17,935 bases of DNA, taken from contig JAJRUR010000114.1 of assembly GCA_024277695.1 (NCBI GenBank), forward strand, positions 1 to 17,935, in the 5' to 3' direction. Origin of the DNA: Bacteroidota bacterium. GTDB taxonomy: Bacteria; Bacteroidota; Bacteroidia; Chitinophagales; Saprospiraceae. The notes below the pieces were generated by a model that worked only from the letters and a program-made list of their open reading frames with translations, made no database searches and was not told where the DNA came from. The translations under genes and the position numbers were made by a program. Shown piece by piece: positions 1 through 7,341 of this stretch (the first letter of the stretch is position 1; the number at the start of each line of letters is the position of its first letter).

Positions 1-46
1 AGAAAAAACCGAAGGTGCTAAAATTGTCTTATCTTTCCCAAAATAA
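1..46 (+). CDS. C-terminal tail of a probable sensor histidine kinase (partial)
   Basis: A plus-strand frame enters from the left edge and ends at TAA 44-46, giving the tail EKTEGAKIVLSFPK. A final G-x-x-(V/I)-x-L-x-x-P strand is the usual end of the ATPase domain of histidine kinases. The response regulator gene starts only 26 bases downstream on the same strand, as expected for a kinase-regulator operon. Only 14 codons are visible, so the family call is inference from the ending and the neighbour. Confidence 0.5.
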   Translation, partial: EKTEGAKIVLSFPK

Positions 47-72
47 TTTTCTAATCAGACAACCCAAACCCA

Positions 73-693
73 ATGTCCTCAATAAGAGTACTCATAGTAG
101 AAGATGAAGCTCTAATCGCTGAAGATATTAGAGACTGCCTGCTCAGCCAAGATTATGAAGTAATCGACGTGGTACATAATGCCGAGGATGCTATCTTGAG
201 TATCGAAAAAAATCAGCTCGATGTCGCTCTACTCGACATCAATCTCCATGGGCATTACGAAGGTATCGAACTCGGCAAATTAATCACCAACCAATACAAT
301 TTCCCTTTTGTTTATCTCACATCCTATGCGCACAAATTTATCATAGAAAAAGCCAAAATCACTCGCCCAATGGGTTACATCGTAAAGCCCTTTAGCGAAA
401 AAGATCTTTTTACTACCCTCGAAATCGCTCTCTATAATTATAACATCGATAGACGACCACAAGTATTATCTCTCGAAGCACTCAATAGTAGGCTATCGAT
501 CAATAAGTTGACAGAAAGAGAATTCGAAACCCTCGAATCTATTTTTGAGGGCATGACCAACAAACAAATCAGCAATAAACTATTTGTATCTCCCAATACC
601 ATCAAGACACATATAAAAAACCTCTATCTCAAAATAGGTGCACACTCCCGTGCAGAAATCATACGGATCGTCAGAGAAATACTCCAAGATTGA
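73..693 (+). CDS. Response regulator, REC plus LuxR/NarL-type HTH
   Basis: A 206-residue two-component response regulator that probably acts as a DNA-binding transcription factor. Residues 4-120 form a receiver domain: acidic pair E10/D11, phospho-acceptor D55 in LLDINL, switch T83 and conserved K105 in IVKPF. Residues 146-200 form a LuxR-type helix-turn-helix (LTERE, then NKQISNKLFVSPNTIKTH, then LYLKIGAHSRAE), the standard NarL/FixJ signature. The length is typical for the family. The start is the ATG 26 bases after the upstream probable kinase gene, so the two likely share a transcript. The HTH class is LuxR and not LytTR, which many Bacteroidota kinase partners carry. Target genes cannot be inferred. 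The gene ends before a terminator shared with the convergent gene. Confidence 0.93.
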   Translation: MSSIRVLIVEDEALIAEDIRDCLLSQDYEVIDVVHNAEDAILSIEKNQLDVALLDINLHGHYEGIELGKLITNQYNFPFVYLTSYAHKFIIEKAKITRPMGYIVKPFSEKDLFTTLEIALYNYNIDRRPQVLSLEALNSRLSINKLTEREFETLESIFEGMTNKQISNKLFVSPNTIKTHIKNLYLKIGAHSRAEIIRIVREILQD

Positions 694-751
694 CCCTGTC
701 CATCTATTGTTTTTTTGTAATAGCACCGGCAGGGCGAATTGATTCTATATC

Positions 752-798
752 AAAAAGAAAAAGGCTCTGCAATATTCATCGACAGAGCCCTTACTTTT
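752..798. terminator. Bidirectional rho-independent terminator
   Basis: A perfect 7-bp stem GGCTCTG (763-769) / CAGAGCC (783-789) with a 13-base loop lies between two convergent genes. It is preceded by an A-rich run (752-762, read as a U-run on the minus strand) and followed by a T-rich run (791-797). It can therefore end both the response-regulator transcript and the minus-strand dioxygenase transcript. The minus-strand U-run is the better of the two. Confidence 0.8.
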
Positions 799-823
799 AA
801 TTATTTACCGGATACCCAAATTC

Positions 824-2239
824 CTAGAGCATCGTCGTCGGGCATACATAATCCGAAATCTCAAAATCACCGGATTCCTTCATAGCATTAAATCCTCCCG
901 CTACATCGATTAAGTTATTATAACCTCTAGCTTTGAGAATAGATGCAAAGATCATAGATCGATATCCTGAGCGACAATGTACATAATATTCCGTATCCTT
1001 ATCCACTTCGCTCATCCGCTGATTGATAAAATCCAAAGGAACATTCTTGGCCCCAATTACATGCTCCGAATAATACTCGCTCTCTTTTCGACAGTCCAAA
1101 ATATGAGCATCTTCCACTTTGTTTAGTTCATCGACCGGTACAGATTTGATCTGATCTACTTCATATCCCGCTGCCTTCCAAGCCTCAATACCTCCCTCTA
1201 AATACCCGATCGCATGGTCATATCCAACCCTCGACAGACGCATAACGACTTCTTCTTCTTTACCCTCTTCTGTAACCAAGAGTATCTCTTGATCTAAGTC
1301 AGGAATCAAAGTACCAACCCATGATGCAAAGTTCCCATTCTCCCATATATTGATAGACCCGGGCACAAAAGCCTTACAAAATACTTGTGGATCACGAGTG
1401 TCCAATATCAACGCTTCGCTAGCTTGGGCAGTCGTCTCAAATTCTCTCGGGCTGAGCCCCTTGACACCCTTCGCAATCACCTCATCATAACTCGCATCGG
1501 GTCCCTGTATGTTGATCATAACATTCTTAGGAAAATACTGTGGTGGTGGCTTGAGTCCATCCAAAACCTCCTCAATAAATTCCTCCTTAGTCATATCAGC
1601 TCGCAAAGCATAATTTGTCTTCTTTTGGTTGCCCAACGTATCAAAAGTCTCCGAACTCATATTTTTGCCACAAGCAGATCCTGCACCGTGATTAGGATAG
1701 ACGATAATATCATCCGGAAGCGGCATGATTTTATTTCTCAACGAATCATACAAGTGTCCTGCCAGTATCTCTTGCGTCAAATCCTTGACTACCTTTTGTG
1801 CTAGATCAGGTCTTCCGACATCTCCGATAAACAAAGTATCTCCACTAAAAATACAGTGCTCCTTGCCATTTTCGTCTTTGAGCAAATAGGTAGAACTCTC
1901 CATCGTATGACCGGGTGTATGAAGAAGAGTCAGGCTGATATCACCTACCTCAAATACCTCTCCATCCTTGCCGATATGTGCATCATAACCTAGCTTAGTT
2001 TCTGTAGGTCCCAATACAATCGTCGCACCACTTTTCTTGGCCAAATCAATGTGACCCGCAACAAAATCTGCGTGAAAGTGCGTCAAAAATACATACTTAA
2101 TCTTCGCCCCGTCTGCCTCAGCTCGCTCCAAATATGGTTCCGGAGCACGTAGCGGATCAATTACCAGCGCCTCTCCATTACTCTCTACATAATAGGCGGC
2201 TTCCGCCAAACAACCCGTATAAATCTGTTCTAATTTCAT
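824..2239 (-). CDS. CstB-like persulfide dioxygenase / rhodanese fusion
   Basis: A 471-residue cytoplasmic protein with an N-terminal metallo-beta-lactamase fold and two rhodanese domains. Residues 1-245 carry THFHADFVAGH (H54, H56, D58, H63), HTPGH (H111) and FSGDTLF (D134). By homology to ETHE1-type persulfide dioxygenases, H54, H111 and D134 should bind the catalytic iron. HGAGSACG (C190) is the conserved segment of the CstB/Blh group. Rhodanese 1 (about 270-360) has no cysteine in its active-site loop and is probably inactive. Rhodanese 2 (about 366-460) has the loop CRSGYRS with C422. Known relatives oxidise low-molecular-weight persulfides to sulfite, which the rhodanese can turn into thiosulfate. 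The gene lies 50 bases after the arsR-family gene and is likely co-transcribed with it. The length resembles S. aureus CstB. Substrate preference is inferred. Confidence 0.88.
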   Translation of the reverse strand: MKLEQIYTGCLAEAAYYVESNGEALVIDPLRAPEPYLERAEADGAKIKYVFLTHFHADFVAGHIDLAKKSGATIVLGPTETKLGYDAHIGKDGEVFEVGDISLTLLHTPGHTMESSTYLLKDENGKEHCIFSGDTLFIGDVGRPDLAQKVVKDLTQEILAGHLYDSLRNKIMPLPDDIIVYPNHGAGSACGKNMSSETFDTLGNQKKTNYALRADMTKEEFIEEVLDGLKPPPQYFPKNVMINIQGPDASYDEVIAKGVKGLSPREFETTAQASEALILDTRDPQVFCKAFVPGSINIWENGNFASWVGTLIPDLDQEILLVTEEGKEEEVVMRLSRVGYDHAIGYLEGGIEAWKAAGYEVDQIKSVPVDELNKVEDAHILDCRKESEYYSEHVIGAKNVPLDFINQRMSEVDKDTEYYVHCRSGYRSMIFASILKARGYNNLIDVAGGFNAMKESGDFEISDYVCPTTML

Positions 2240-2289
2240 GATAATCTAATGTTTTTGTTAATAAAAATATGTTTAATTATTAAAGATAA

Positions 2290-2598
2290 TTAATTATAGT
2301 TGCATTCACAATCCAACAAACAGTCAAAAACTCCCAGAACACTCCTTGCCCTTAGCGAATAGAGATGCCGCTGACCCAATCGCTTAGAACTCAATAATCC
2401 TTTGAGCTTCATCATCGATAAGTGATGCGACATCAACGATTGGTCAGAATCCAATAGCTGTGTAAGATCATTGACCGATAAAGGACCACGCTTACCCAAT
2501 ACCTGTACGATTTTTAATCGCAAAGGATGTGATATACTCTTTAGTATATAGGCTGCACGTTCGATCTGTTCATCTGATATTTTTATGTCTTTGTCCAT
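2290..2598 (-). CDS. ArsR-family transcriptional repressor (probable sulfur-species sensor)
   Basis: A 102-residue winged-helix repressor. The ILKSISHPLRLKIVQVL helix, the recognition segment around SQSLMSHHLSMMKLKGLL and the wing SSKRLGQRHLYSL are standard ArsR/SmtB elements. A longer reading starts at a TTG at 2613, but that codon lies inside the -7 box, so the ATG at 2598 is chosen. It lacks the ELCVCDL metal box. It ends in a cysteine cluster, CLLDCEC (C93, C97, C99), in the last helix region. The known persulfide sensors SqrR and BigR use one cysteine in helix 2 and one in helix 5, so the arrangement here differs. It precedes the persulfide dioxygenase by 50 bases, which suggests it represses that gene and its own. 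The inducer is inferred from context. Confidence 0.88.
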   Translation of the reverse strand: MDKDIKISDEQIERAAYILKSISHPLRLKIVQVLGKRGPLSVNDLTQLLDSDQSLMSHHLSMMKLKGLLSSKRLGQRHLYSLRARSVLGVFDCLLDCECNYN

Positions 2599-2610
2599 AA
2601 TTTCTGAATA

Positions 2611-2641
2611 CAAACATATGAAGATACATTCATATAAACAA
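2611..2641 (-). promoter_or_regulatory. Promoter of the arsR-dioxygenase operon
   Basis: On the minus strand a TTG box (2641-2639) lies 20 bases before TATGTTTG (2618-2611). This matches the Bacteroidota pattern of a -33 TTTG/TTG and a -7 TAnnTTTG. Transcription would begin near 2604, leaving a leader of only a few bases before the ATG at 2598. This excludes the TTG codon at 2613 as a start. Confidence 0.65.
2616..2635. promoter_or_regulatory. ArsR-type operator palindrome
   Basis: A perfect inverted repeat, ATATGAA-N6-TTCATAT, matches the TGAA-N6-TTCA core of ArsR/SmtB/CzrA operators. It occupies the space between the -33 and -7 boxes of the arsR promoter, so bound repressor would exclude RNA polymerase. 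Family resemblance and placement make autoregulation very likely. Confidence 0.8.
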
Positions 2642-2662
2642 GATGTTATCCAAAATGATGCG

Positions 2663-2670
2663 TAACTTTG
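2663..2670 (+). promoter_or_regulatory. Possible divergent -7 element (TAACTTTG)
   Basis: A perfect TAnnTTTG motif on the plus strand, lying inside a short GTAAC-TTTG-GTTAC palindrome (2662-2675). It faces the lipoprotein gene 149 bases downstream. There is no convincing -33 box, so it may be chance. If real, the transcript would have a leader of about 140 bases containing the 12-base tandem repeat at 2678-2701. Confidence 0.3.
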
Positions 2671-2677
2671 GTTACAA

Positions 2678-2701
2678 GCAACCCAAAAAGCAACCCAAAA
2701 A
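2678..2701. repeat. Two-copy 12-base tandem repeat
   Basis: The unit GCAACCCAAAAA occurs twice head to tail, followed by a partial third copy (GCAA). It lies between the arsR promoter and the lipoprotein gene. Two copies could be a replication slip or a spaced protein-binding site. No role can be assigned. Confidence 0.6.
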
Positions 2702-2818
2702 GCAAGCTATTGCATACTTTAGTTGAACGATTAGAAAAAAAATGATACAAAAAAATACACCTGATGTAGGGCGAATGTATTTCTTTGCGTTATTATAGTT
2801 AAACATCAACGCTACCAA

Positions 2819-3532
2819 ATGCTAAAAACTTTTATCATACTCAGTTTGACCTCCATACTATTTTTCTTCGGTTGCCGACATGACCCGATAGATCCGGATC
2901 CTCCGGATCCTATGCCTCCCAAAGATACTGTCCACGTAAGTGATCCCTGTGCCTCCAATGTCATACACTATCAGACCGATATACGTCCTATCTTATTCAA
3001 CAACTGTGCAGTGAGCGGATGTCATGACAAAGAAACTGCTCAAAATGGCATCATACTCAATGATTTCGAAAATACGCTAGCATCCGGTGGTATAGTACCC
3101 TTCTATCTGGACAGCAGCTCTATCTATCAGCGGATTCGATCCACCGGCCCAATCAAAATGCCACCAGATCCCAGATCCTCATTGGAGCCGGAACAAATAA
3201 ATCTGATCAAGAATTGGATATTGCAGGGGGCGGAAGACTATCTTTGCGATACTATTCCTTTCTGTGATACACTCGATGTCAGTTACGTACAACACATATT
3301 TCCCATATTTGCCAGGTCATGTCGAGGATGTCACAGCGGGACCAATCCTGCTGCCGGAGTCTCCCTTACCAATTATGACGAAATCTCCCTTATAGGACAG
3401 TCCGGCAGACTAGTGGGAGTGGTCGCATGGTGGTTTGGCTTTGCCAAAATGCCCCCAAATGGCAATAAACTCCCCGAATGCGAAATAGAACAAATCCGCA
3501 GATGGGTCGCTGCAGGAGTACCGGACAATTAA
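2819..3532 (+). CDS. Lipoprotein with two cytochrome c-type modules
   Basis: A 237-residue exported protein. Residues 1-18 form a signal peptide with the lipobox FFFGC, so C19 is the probable lipidated residue. A short Asp/Pro-rich linker (about 22-36) follows. Two similar modules come next. Module 1 has CAVSGCH (C63, C68, H69), a CX4CH variant, and KMPP (M114) as possible sixth ligand. Module 2 has canonical CRGCH (C168, C171, H172) and KMPP (M211). Each module ends in an I-x-x-W-(I/V)-x-x-G(A/V) helix, as in planctomycete-type cytochrome c domains. It probably transfers electrons at the outer or periplasmic membrane face, but whether module 1 binds haem covalently is uncertain. It heads a compact plus-strand run of four envelope genes. 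The redox partner is unknown. Confidence 0.8.
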   Translation: MLKTFIILSLTSILFFFGCRHDPIDPDPPDPMPPKDTVHVSDPCASNVIHYQTDIRPILFNNCAVSGCHDKETAQNGIILNDFENTLASGGIVPFYLDSSSIYQRIRSTGPIKMPPDPRSSLEPEQINLIKNWILQGAEDYLCDTIPFCDTLDVSYVQHIFPIFARSCRGCHSGTNPAAGVSLTNYDEISLIGQSGRLVGVVAWWFGFAKMPPNGNKLPECEIEQIRRWVAAGVPDN

Positions 3533-3556
3533 AATATATTTTCTTAACGATTTCTT

Positions 3557-3976
3557 ATGAAACTAAAACCCGTTTTTACTGTACTAATACTGATAGGAAT
3601 GCTCATAGCCTATATAGGGTATAAACTCTATACCAAGCCACATCAAGACATCGAGCAACTAAAGCCTGATCTGACTGCAACGGCAGACCAAATACTGGCT
3701 GACTATCAGGATGAACAACAAGGCAATACCAAATATCTTGGAAAAATTGTTGAGGTATCCGGCACCATACTCGAACTAAATACAGGTCAAAACAACACCC
3801 ATCAGATCGTCCTAGATACCGGTGATATGATGGCACGAGTAAGTTGCGAATTGGACTACTTAGTAGATCACCCGAAGTTGGCAAACTACAAAATCGGAGA
3901 TCAGATACGCTTAAAGGGTCTTGGAGCAGGCATGGTTATGGATATCGTCCTCGACCGTTGTGTCATCCTCGAATAA
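3557..3976 (+). CDS. Membrane-anchored OB-fold (tRNA_anti-like) protein
   Basis: A 139-residue protein with one N-terminal membrane segment (about 6-24, VFTVLILIGMLIAYIGYKLY) and a soluble domain outside the cytoplasmic face. Residues 58-137 show the strand pattern of an OB fold: YLGKIVEVSGTI, then QIVLDTG, ARVSCEL, GDQIRLKGLGAG and a final DIVLDRCVIL. This resembles the tRNA_anti-like group of small Bacteroidota lipoproteins and membrane proteins. Despite that name, the group has no demonstrated RNA role, and an envelope location makes one unlikely. The gene is 24 bases after the cytochrome-like lipoprotein and 47 bases before the YceI-family gene, so it is probably part of the same operon. 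Function unknown. Confidence 0.75.
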   Translation: MKLKPVFTVLILIGMLIAYIGYKLYTKPHQDIEQLKPDLTATADQILADYQDEQQGNTKYLGKIVEVSGTILELNTGQNNTHQIVLDTGDMMARVSCELDYLVDHPKLANYKIGDQIRLKGLGAGMVMDIVLDRCVILE

Positions 3977-4023
3977 CCGAACAATACATGTTTTATATCA
4001 TTGTACCAAACAAGCATTATTTT

Positions 4024-4575
4024 ATGAAGAATCTATTTATAATTCTATTTTGCATCGCAGGACTTTCGACAATACACGCTCAAAAATATTTCACTCGAGA
4101 CGGATTTGTACACTTTTATTCTGAAACTCCGATGGAAACCATCGAAGCAGATAATAACAAACTCAACTGCGTCCTTGACCTCGCCACGGGCAATATTCAG
4201 CTCGCCGCCCTAGTCAAAGTATTTCATTTTGATCGAGCACTCATGGAAGAACACTTCAATGAAAACTATATGGAGAGTAGCAAATATCCAAAAGCGAGCT
4301 TTAAAGGACAGATCACCAATATCGCCAATATCGATTTTGAAGAGACCGAAAAACAACCCGTCCAAATACAAGGCACACTCACCATACACGGTGTTCAGAA
4401 TGCCATAAGTACACAAGGATCATTATGGATCGTCGATGGAAAAATACACGCCGTTACAGCTTTTGACATCGCTCCGGAAGACTACGGAATAAAAATACCG
4501 GGAGTCGTACGTGATAAAATAGCCAAAAATATCCATATCGACATCAAACTAGTGCTCCAGCCTTTTGAAAAGTAG
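4024..4575 (+). CDS. YceI-family periplasmic protein
   Basis: A 183-residue secreted protein. The open frame extends upstream to 3844, but that part overlaps the OB-fold gene. The ATG at 4024 gives a clean signal peptide (MKNLFIILFCIAGLSTIHA, cleaved before QKYF). The mature part fits the YceI fold: GFVHFYSETPMETIEADNN near the start, the F-x-x-x-LMEEHFNENYMESSKYPKASF core and LTIHGV near the middle. YceI-like lipocalin folds bind polyisoprenoid chains such as ubiquinone-8 in solved relatives. A quinone or isoprenoid ligand here is an inference. Its place between an OB-fold protein and a DUF5777 barrel, after a cytochrome-like lipoprotein, suggests an envelope redox or lipid-carrier task. Confidence 0.87.
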   Translation: MKNLFIILFCIAGLSTIHAQKYFTRDGFVHFYSETPMETIEADNNKLNCVLDLATGNIQLAALVKVFHFDRALMEEHFNENYMESSKYPKASFKGQITNIANIDFEETEKQPVQIQGTLTIHGVQNAISTQGSLWIVDGKIHAVTAFDIAPEDYGIKIPGVVRDKIAKNIHIDIKLVLQPFEK

Positions 4576-4594
4576 TAGAATACAATTACTTTTG
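4563..4594 (+). promoter_or_regulatory. Internal promoter before the DUF5777-type gene
   Basis: TTTTG (4563-4567) and TACTTTTG (4587-4594) are separated by 19 bases, a full match to the Bacteroidota -33/-7 consensus. The -33 box lies in the end of the YceI-family gene. Transcription would start near 4600, about 36 bases before the barrel gene ATG. The barrel can thus be expressed apart from the three upstream genes. Confidence 0.65.
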
Positions 4595-4636
4595 AGTGAT
4601 TTTTTATAATTCTTTCAGAACAACTACTTCTAGCCT

Positions 4637-5527
4637 ATGCTTCGGATATTTAGCCTAATCACGATAAGTTTGTTATTCTCCAGTGTTGTGATCTATAGTC
4701 AGGACGATGACCTACTTTCCTTGCTTGGCGAAGAAGAACATATCGACTATACCACAGCCAGTTTTAAGACCTCTCGCGTCATCAATTTGCACTCTCTCGA
4801 AAATACAGCACCCGGAGTGATGGATTTCAAAATTTCGCATCGCTTCGGAACCATCAATAGCGGTATCCAAAACCTGTTTGGACTCGACAACGCATCCATC
4901 CGATTGGGTTTTGAGTTTGGACTCACTCCACACCTCATGGCAGGATTTGGGCGGAGCAGTTTAGAAAAAAACTTTGACGGATTTTTCAAGCTAAAACTCC
5001 TCCGACAGTCCGGCGGAAAGCGCAATATGCCCATCTCTGTACTTCTATTTGGCAGCACAGTGATCAAAACTGCGACTTTTCAAGGAAATCCCGACGCCAA
5101 CTTTTTTTCCAACAGACTCTTCTATACCTCTCAGCTTATTATCGGCAGAAAATTTAGCGAAGGCTTTACGCTCCAGCTTTCACCCAGTTATGTCCATAGA
5201 AACCTTGTCACGACAGCACAAGAAAGAAATGACATTTTTGCTCTAGGCATCGGCTTGCGCCAAAAACTCAATAAACGCATTACCATCAATGCTGAGTATA
5301 TCTATGTCCCTGCTGACCAGCTCCCCGCCGGACTTAATAATTCGTTGTCGATAGGTTTTGATATCGAAACCGGAGGCCATGTCTTTCAACTCCAATTGAC
5401 CAACTCCATCTCGATGGTCGAAAAAGGATTCATAGCAGAAAATACAGCTTCCTGGTCCAATATGGGCATACACTTTGGTTTCAATATCGCTCGTGTATTT
5501 ACACTTTGGCAACCAAAGAAAATGTAA
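4637..5527 (+). CDS. DUF5777-type outer-membrane beta-barrel protein
   Basis: A 296-residue exported protein with an N-terminal signal peptide (about 1-21, ending before QDDD). The rest is a run of alternating amphipathic strands with aromatic belts, for example LGFEFGLTPHLMAGFGRSS, FTLQLSPSYVHRNLV, IFALGIGLRQKLN and ITINAEYIYVPAD. The conserved pieces (PGVMDFKISHRFG near residues 59-71, GLDNASIRLGFEFGLT, and a final FGFNIARVF strand) agree with the DUF5777 barrel family. The penultimate Trp and basic C-terminus show no sorting domain. It follows the YceI-family gene by 61 bases with its own promoter. Family members have no established function; a channel or outer-membrane scaffold for the neighbouring exported proteins is inference. 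Confidence 0.8.
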   Translation: MLRIFSLITISLLFSSVVIYSQDDDLLSLLGEEEHIDYTTASFKTSRVINLHSLENTAPGVMDFKISHRFGTINSGIQNLFGLDNASIRLGFEFGLTPHLMAGFGRSSLEKNFDGFFKLKLLRQSGGKRNMPISVLLFGSTVIKTATFQGNPDANFFSNRLFYTSQLIIGRKFSEGFTLQLSPSYVHRNLVTTAQERNDIFALGIGLRQKLNKRITINAEYIYVPADQLPAGLNNSLSIGFDIETGGHVFQLQLTNSISMVEKGFIAENTASWSNMGIHFGFNIARVFTLWQPKKM

Positions 5528-5635
5528 GAATTGATAACTATTTTCTAGCATTGTCCGTTGTATGATAGACAAGTGCGGATGCAATAATTGAGCGCATGAC
5601 ATGGTTTTATTCCTAATTTATATCAAAAAATACAG

Positions 5636-7267
5636 ATGAGATCTATAAAAACAATCGCTATCATCCTGCTGATCGGTTTTGGTGGCTCAGCCTTTGTCTA
5701 TACTAATCGCGAGTTTGAAATCACCAAAAATCTAGAAATATTTGCCAATCTATATCGAGAGCTCAATTCTAATTATGTAGATGACATCGCCCCCGGCACC
5801 TTGATGAAAACGGGCATTGATGCGATGGTCAAGTCCTTAGACCCCTATACGGTTTATTGGTCCGAGAGCCAAATCGAAGGGTATAAGTATCTGACTCGAG
5901 GCAAATACGACGGGATCGGTGCAGCTATCAAATTGATTGGAGATTATCCGACGATCACCGAATCCTTCAAAAAAAGTCCGGCGGCTGAGTCAGGACTCAA
6001 AATAGGTGACCAACTCATAGCCATCGATGGCCAGGATGCTAAAGGACGCACATCCGAAGATCTAAGGGCTGTAATGCGTGGTGTGCCCGGATCTCAACTG
6101 GAACTGACAGTAAAACGTCCCGGACAAAAAAACACCATGACTATCACCGTGACTCGAGGCGAGATCAGTGTACCGAATGTACCCTATTCAGGAGTGATCC
6201 GAGACCATATAGGCTATATCTCCTTGACGACATTTACCCCAAAGGCTTCCGCCAATGTGCTCAAAGCACTACGCAATCTATATACCGAAGACCCTGACTT
6301 AGAAGGTGTGATTTTAGATCTACGCGATAATGGTGGAGGACTACTCCGAGAGGCGATTAATATTTGCAATATATTTGTCGATAAAGGTTTGGAAGTCGTT
6401 AGTACCCGTTCCAAAGTCAAAACCAGAGATCAACATTTTAAAACCAATAAACCCGCCGAAGACAAAGACATTCGCTTGGCAGTTTTGATCAACAATCGAT
6501 CCGCCTCAGCTTCAGAAATCGTTTCAGGTGTAATGCAAGATTTGGATCGTGGAGTCCTCATAGGACAACAGTCTTACGGAAAAGGACTAGTCCAAAACAC
6601 CTATGATCTAGGCTACAATTCAAAAGCCAAAATCACTACCTCTAAATATTATATCCCCAGTGGCCGATGCATACAAGCCGTTCGATATAAGGATGGCAAG
6701 CCGGTGCATATTCCGGACGACCAACGCCAAGTATTTTATACTAAAAACGGACGAAAAGTACTCGATGGCGGAGGAGTAAAACCCGACATTAGCCTTGATG
6801 CCCATGATGACACTAAGTTGATCAACGATCTTCGCCATCAAAATCTCATCTTTGGATATGTAACCGAATACTGTAGCAAACTCAGCCAAGAACCCAAAGC
6901 AGGTACTTATACATTTGATGATTGGCAAGGGTTTTTGGATTATCTTGAAGCACAAGATTTTGAATACAAATCCGAACTGGAAGAGCACATAGACGATCTC
7001 CAAGAACTCAGTGACGACCCAAAAACCGACCAATCGGTTTTGACCGCCATCAACAAACTCAAAGAGAGCATCCGACAAAGCAAAAAAAATGAATTAGAAG
7101 CACAGCGAAAAACGATTAGTGGAATCATCGAGCAAGAAATCATCAGCCGCTATCACTATCGTACCGGCAAAACAATACAAGCTATAAGCCACGATCCGGA
7201 GATAGACAAGGCTATAGAGATACTTACCGACTCGGAAGCTTATGACAAAATATTCGTCCCCAAATAA
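5636..7267 (+). CDS. S41-family C-terminal processing protease (CtpA-like)
   Basis: A 543-residue serine endopeptidase of the periplasm or envelope. An N-terminal hydrophobic segment (about 5-22) is a signal or anchor. Residues 90-165 form a PDZ domain (YDGIGAAIKL, ESGLKIGDQLIAIDG). The S41 core covers about 185-350: GYISLTTF, LDLRDNGGGLL, then NNRSASASEIVSGVMQD with nucleophile S291, and GQQSYGKGLVQ with general base K316. The 25-residue spacing equals that of Prc S452/K477. TSKYYIPSGRCIQ follows. Residues 400-543 are a helical, charged extension typical of longer Bacteroidota CtpA proteins. Such proteases trim C-termini of envelope proteins. The gene stands alone after a 108-base gap, with the tRNA downstream. 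Confidence 0.93.
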   Translation: MRSIKTIAIILLIGFGGSAFVYTNREFEITKNLEIFANLYRELNSNYVDDIAPGTLMKTGIDAMVKSLDPYTVYWSESQIEGYKYLTRGKYDGIGAAIKLIGDYPTITESFKKSPAAESGLKIGDQLIAIDGQDAKGRTSEDLRAVMRGVPGSQLELTVKRPGQKNTMTITVTRGEISVPNVPYSGVIRDHIGYISLTTFTPKASANVLKALRNLYTEDPDLEGVILDLRDNGGGLLREAINICNIFVDKGLEVVSTRSKVKTRDQHFKTNKPAEDKDIRLAVLINNRSASASEIVSGVMQDLDRGVLIGQQSYGKGLVQNTYDLGYNSKAKITTSKYYIPSGRCIQAVRYKDGKPVHIPDDQRQVFYTKNGRKVLDGGGVKPDISLDAHDDTKLINDLRHQNLIFGYVTEYCSKLSQEPKAGTYTFDDWQGFLDYLEAQDFEYKSELEEHIDDLQELSDDPKTDQSVLTAINKLKESIRQSKKNELEAQRKTISGIIEQEIISRYHYRTGKTIQAISHDPEIDKAIEILTDSEAYDKIFVPK

Positions 7268-7341
7268 TAAGCTACTTCTGACAATTACGGCAGGGCAAAC
7301 AAAAAATGATAATCACTAGACTCTTAATAAAGATTAAACCC

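Noticed and set aside
1385..1804. A 139-codon plus-strand frame within the persulfide dioxygenase gene
   Set aside because: It is antisense to a well-supported conserved enzyme and has no domain.
2781..2788. TTTCTTTG before the lipoprotein gene as a -7 box
   Set aside because: It has T in place of the invariant A and no -33 partner, so it is weaker than the motif at 2663. Neither is proven.
2742..2798. An 18-codon frame upstream of the cytochrome-like lipoprotein
   Set aside because: Too short, no recognisable features, and it lies in a likely regulatory region. A role as a leader peptide cannot be supported.
2887..2912. Repeated CCGGATCC blocks in the lipoprotein gene as a possible recombination or binding site
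   Set aside because: They encode the Asp/Pro-rich linker after the lipobox and are explained by codon repetition.
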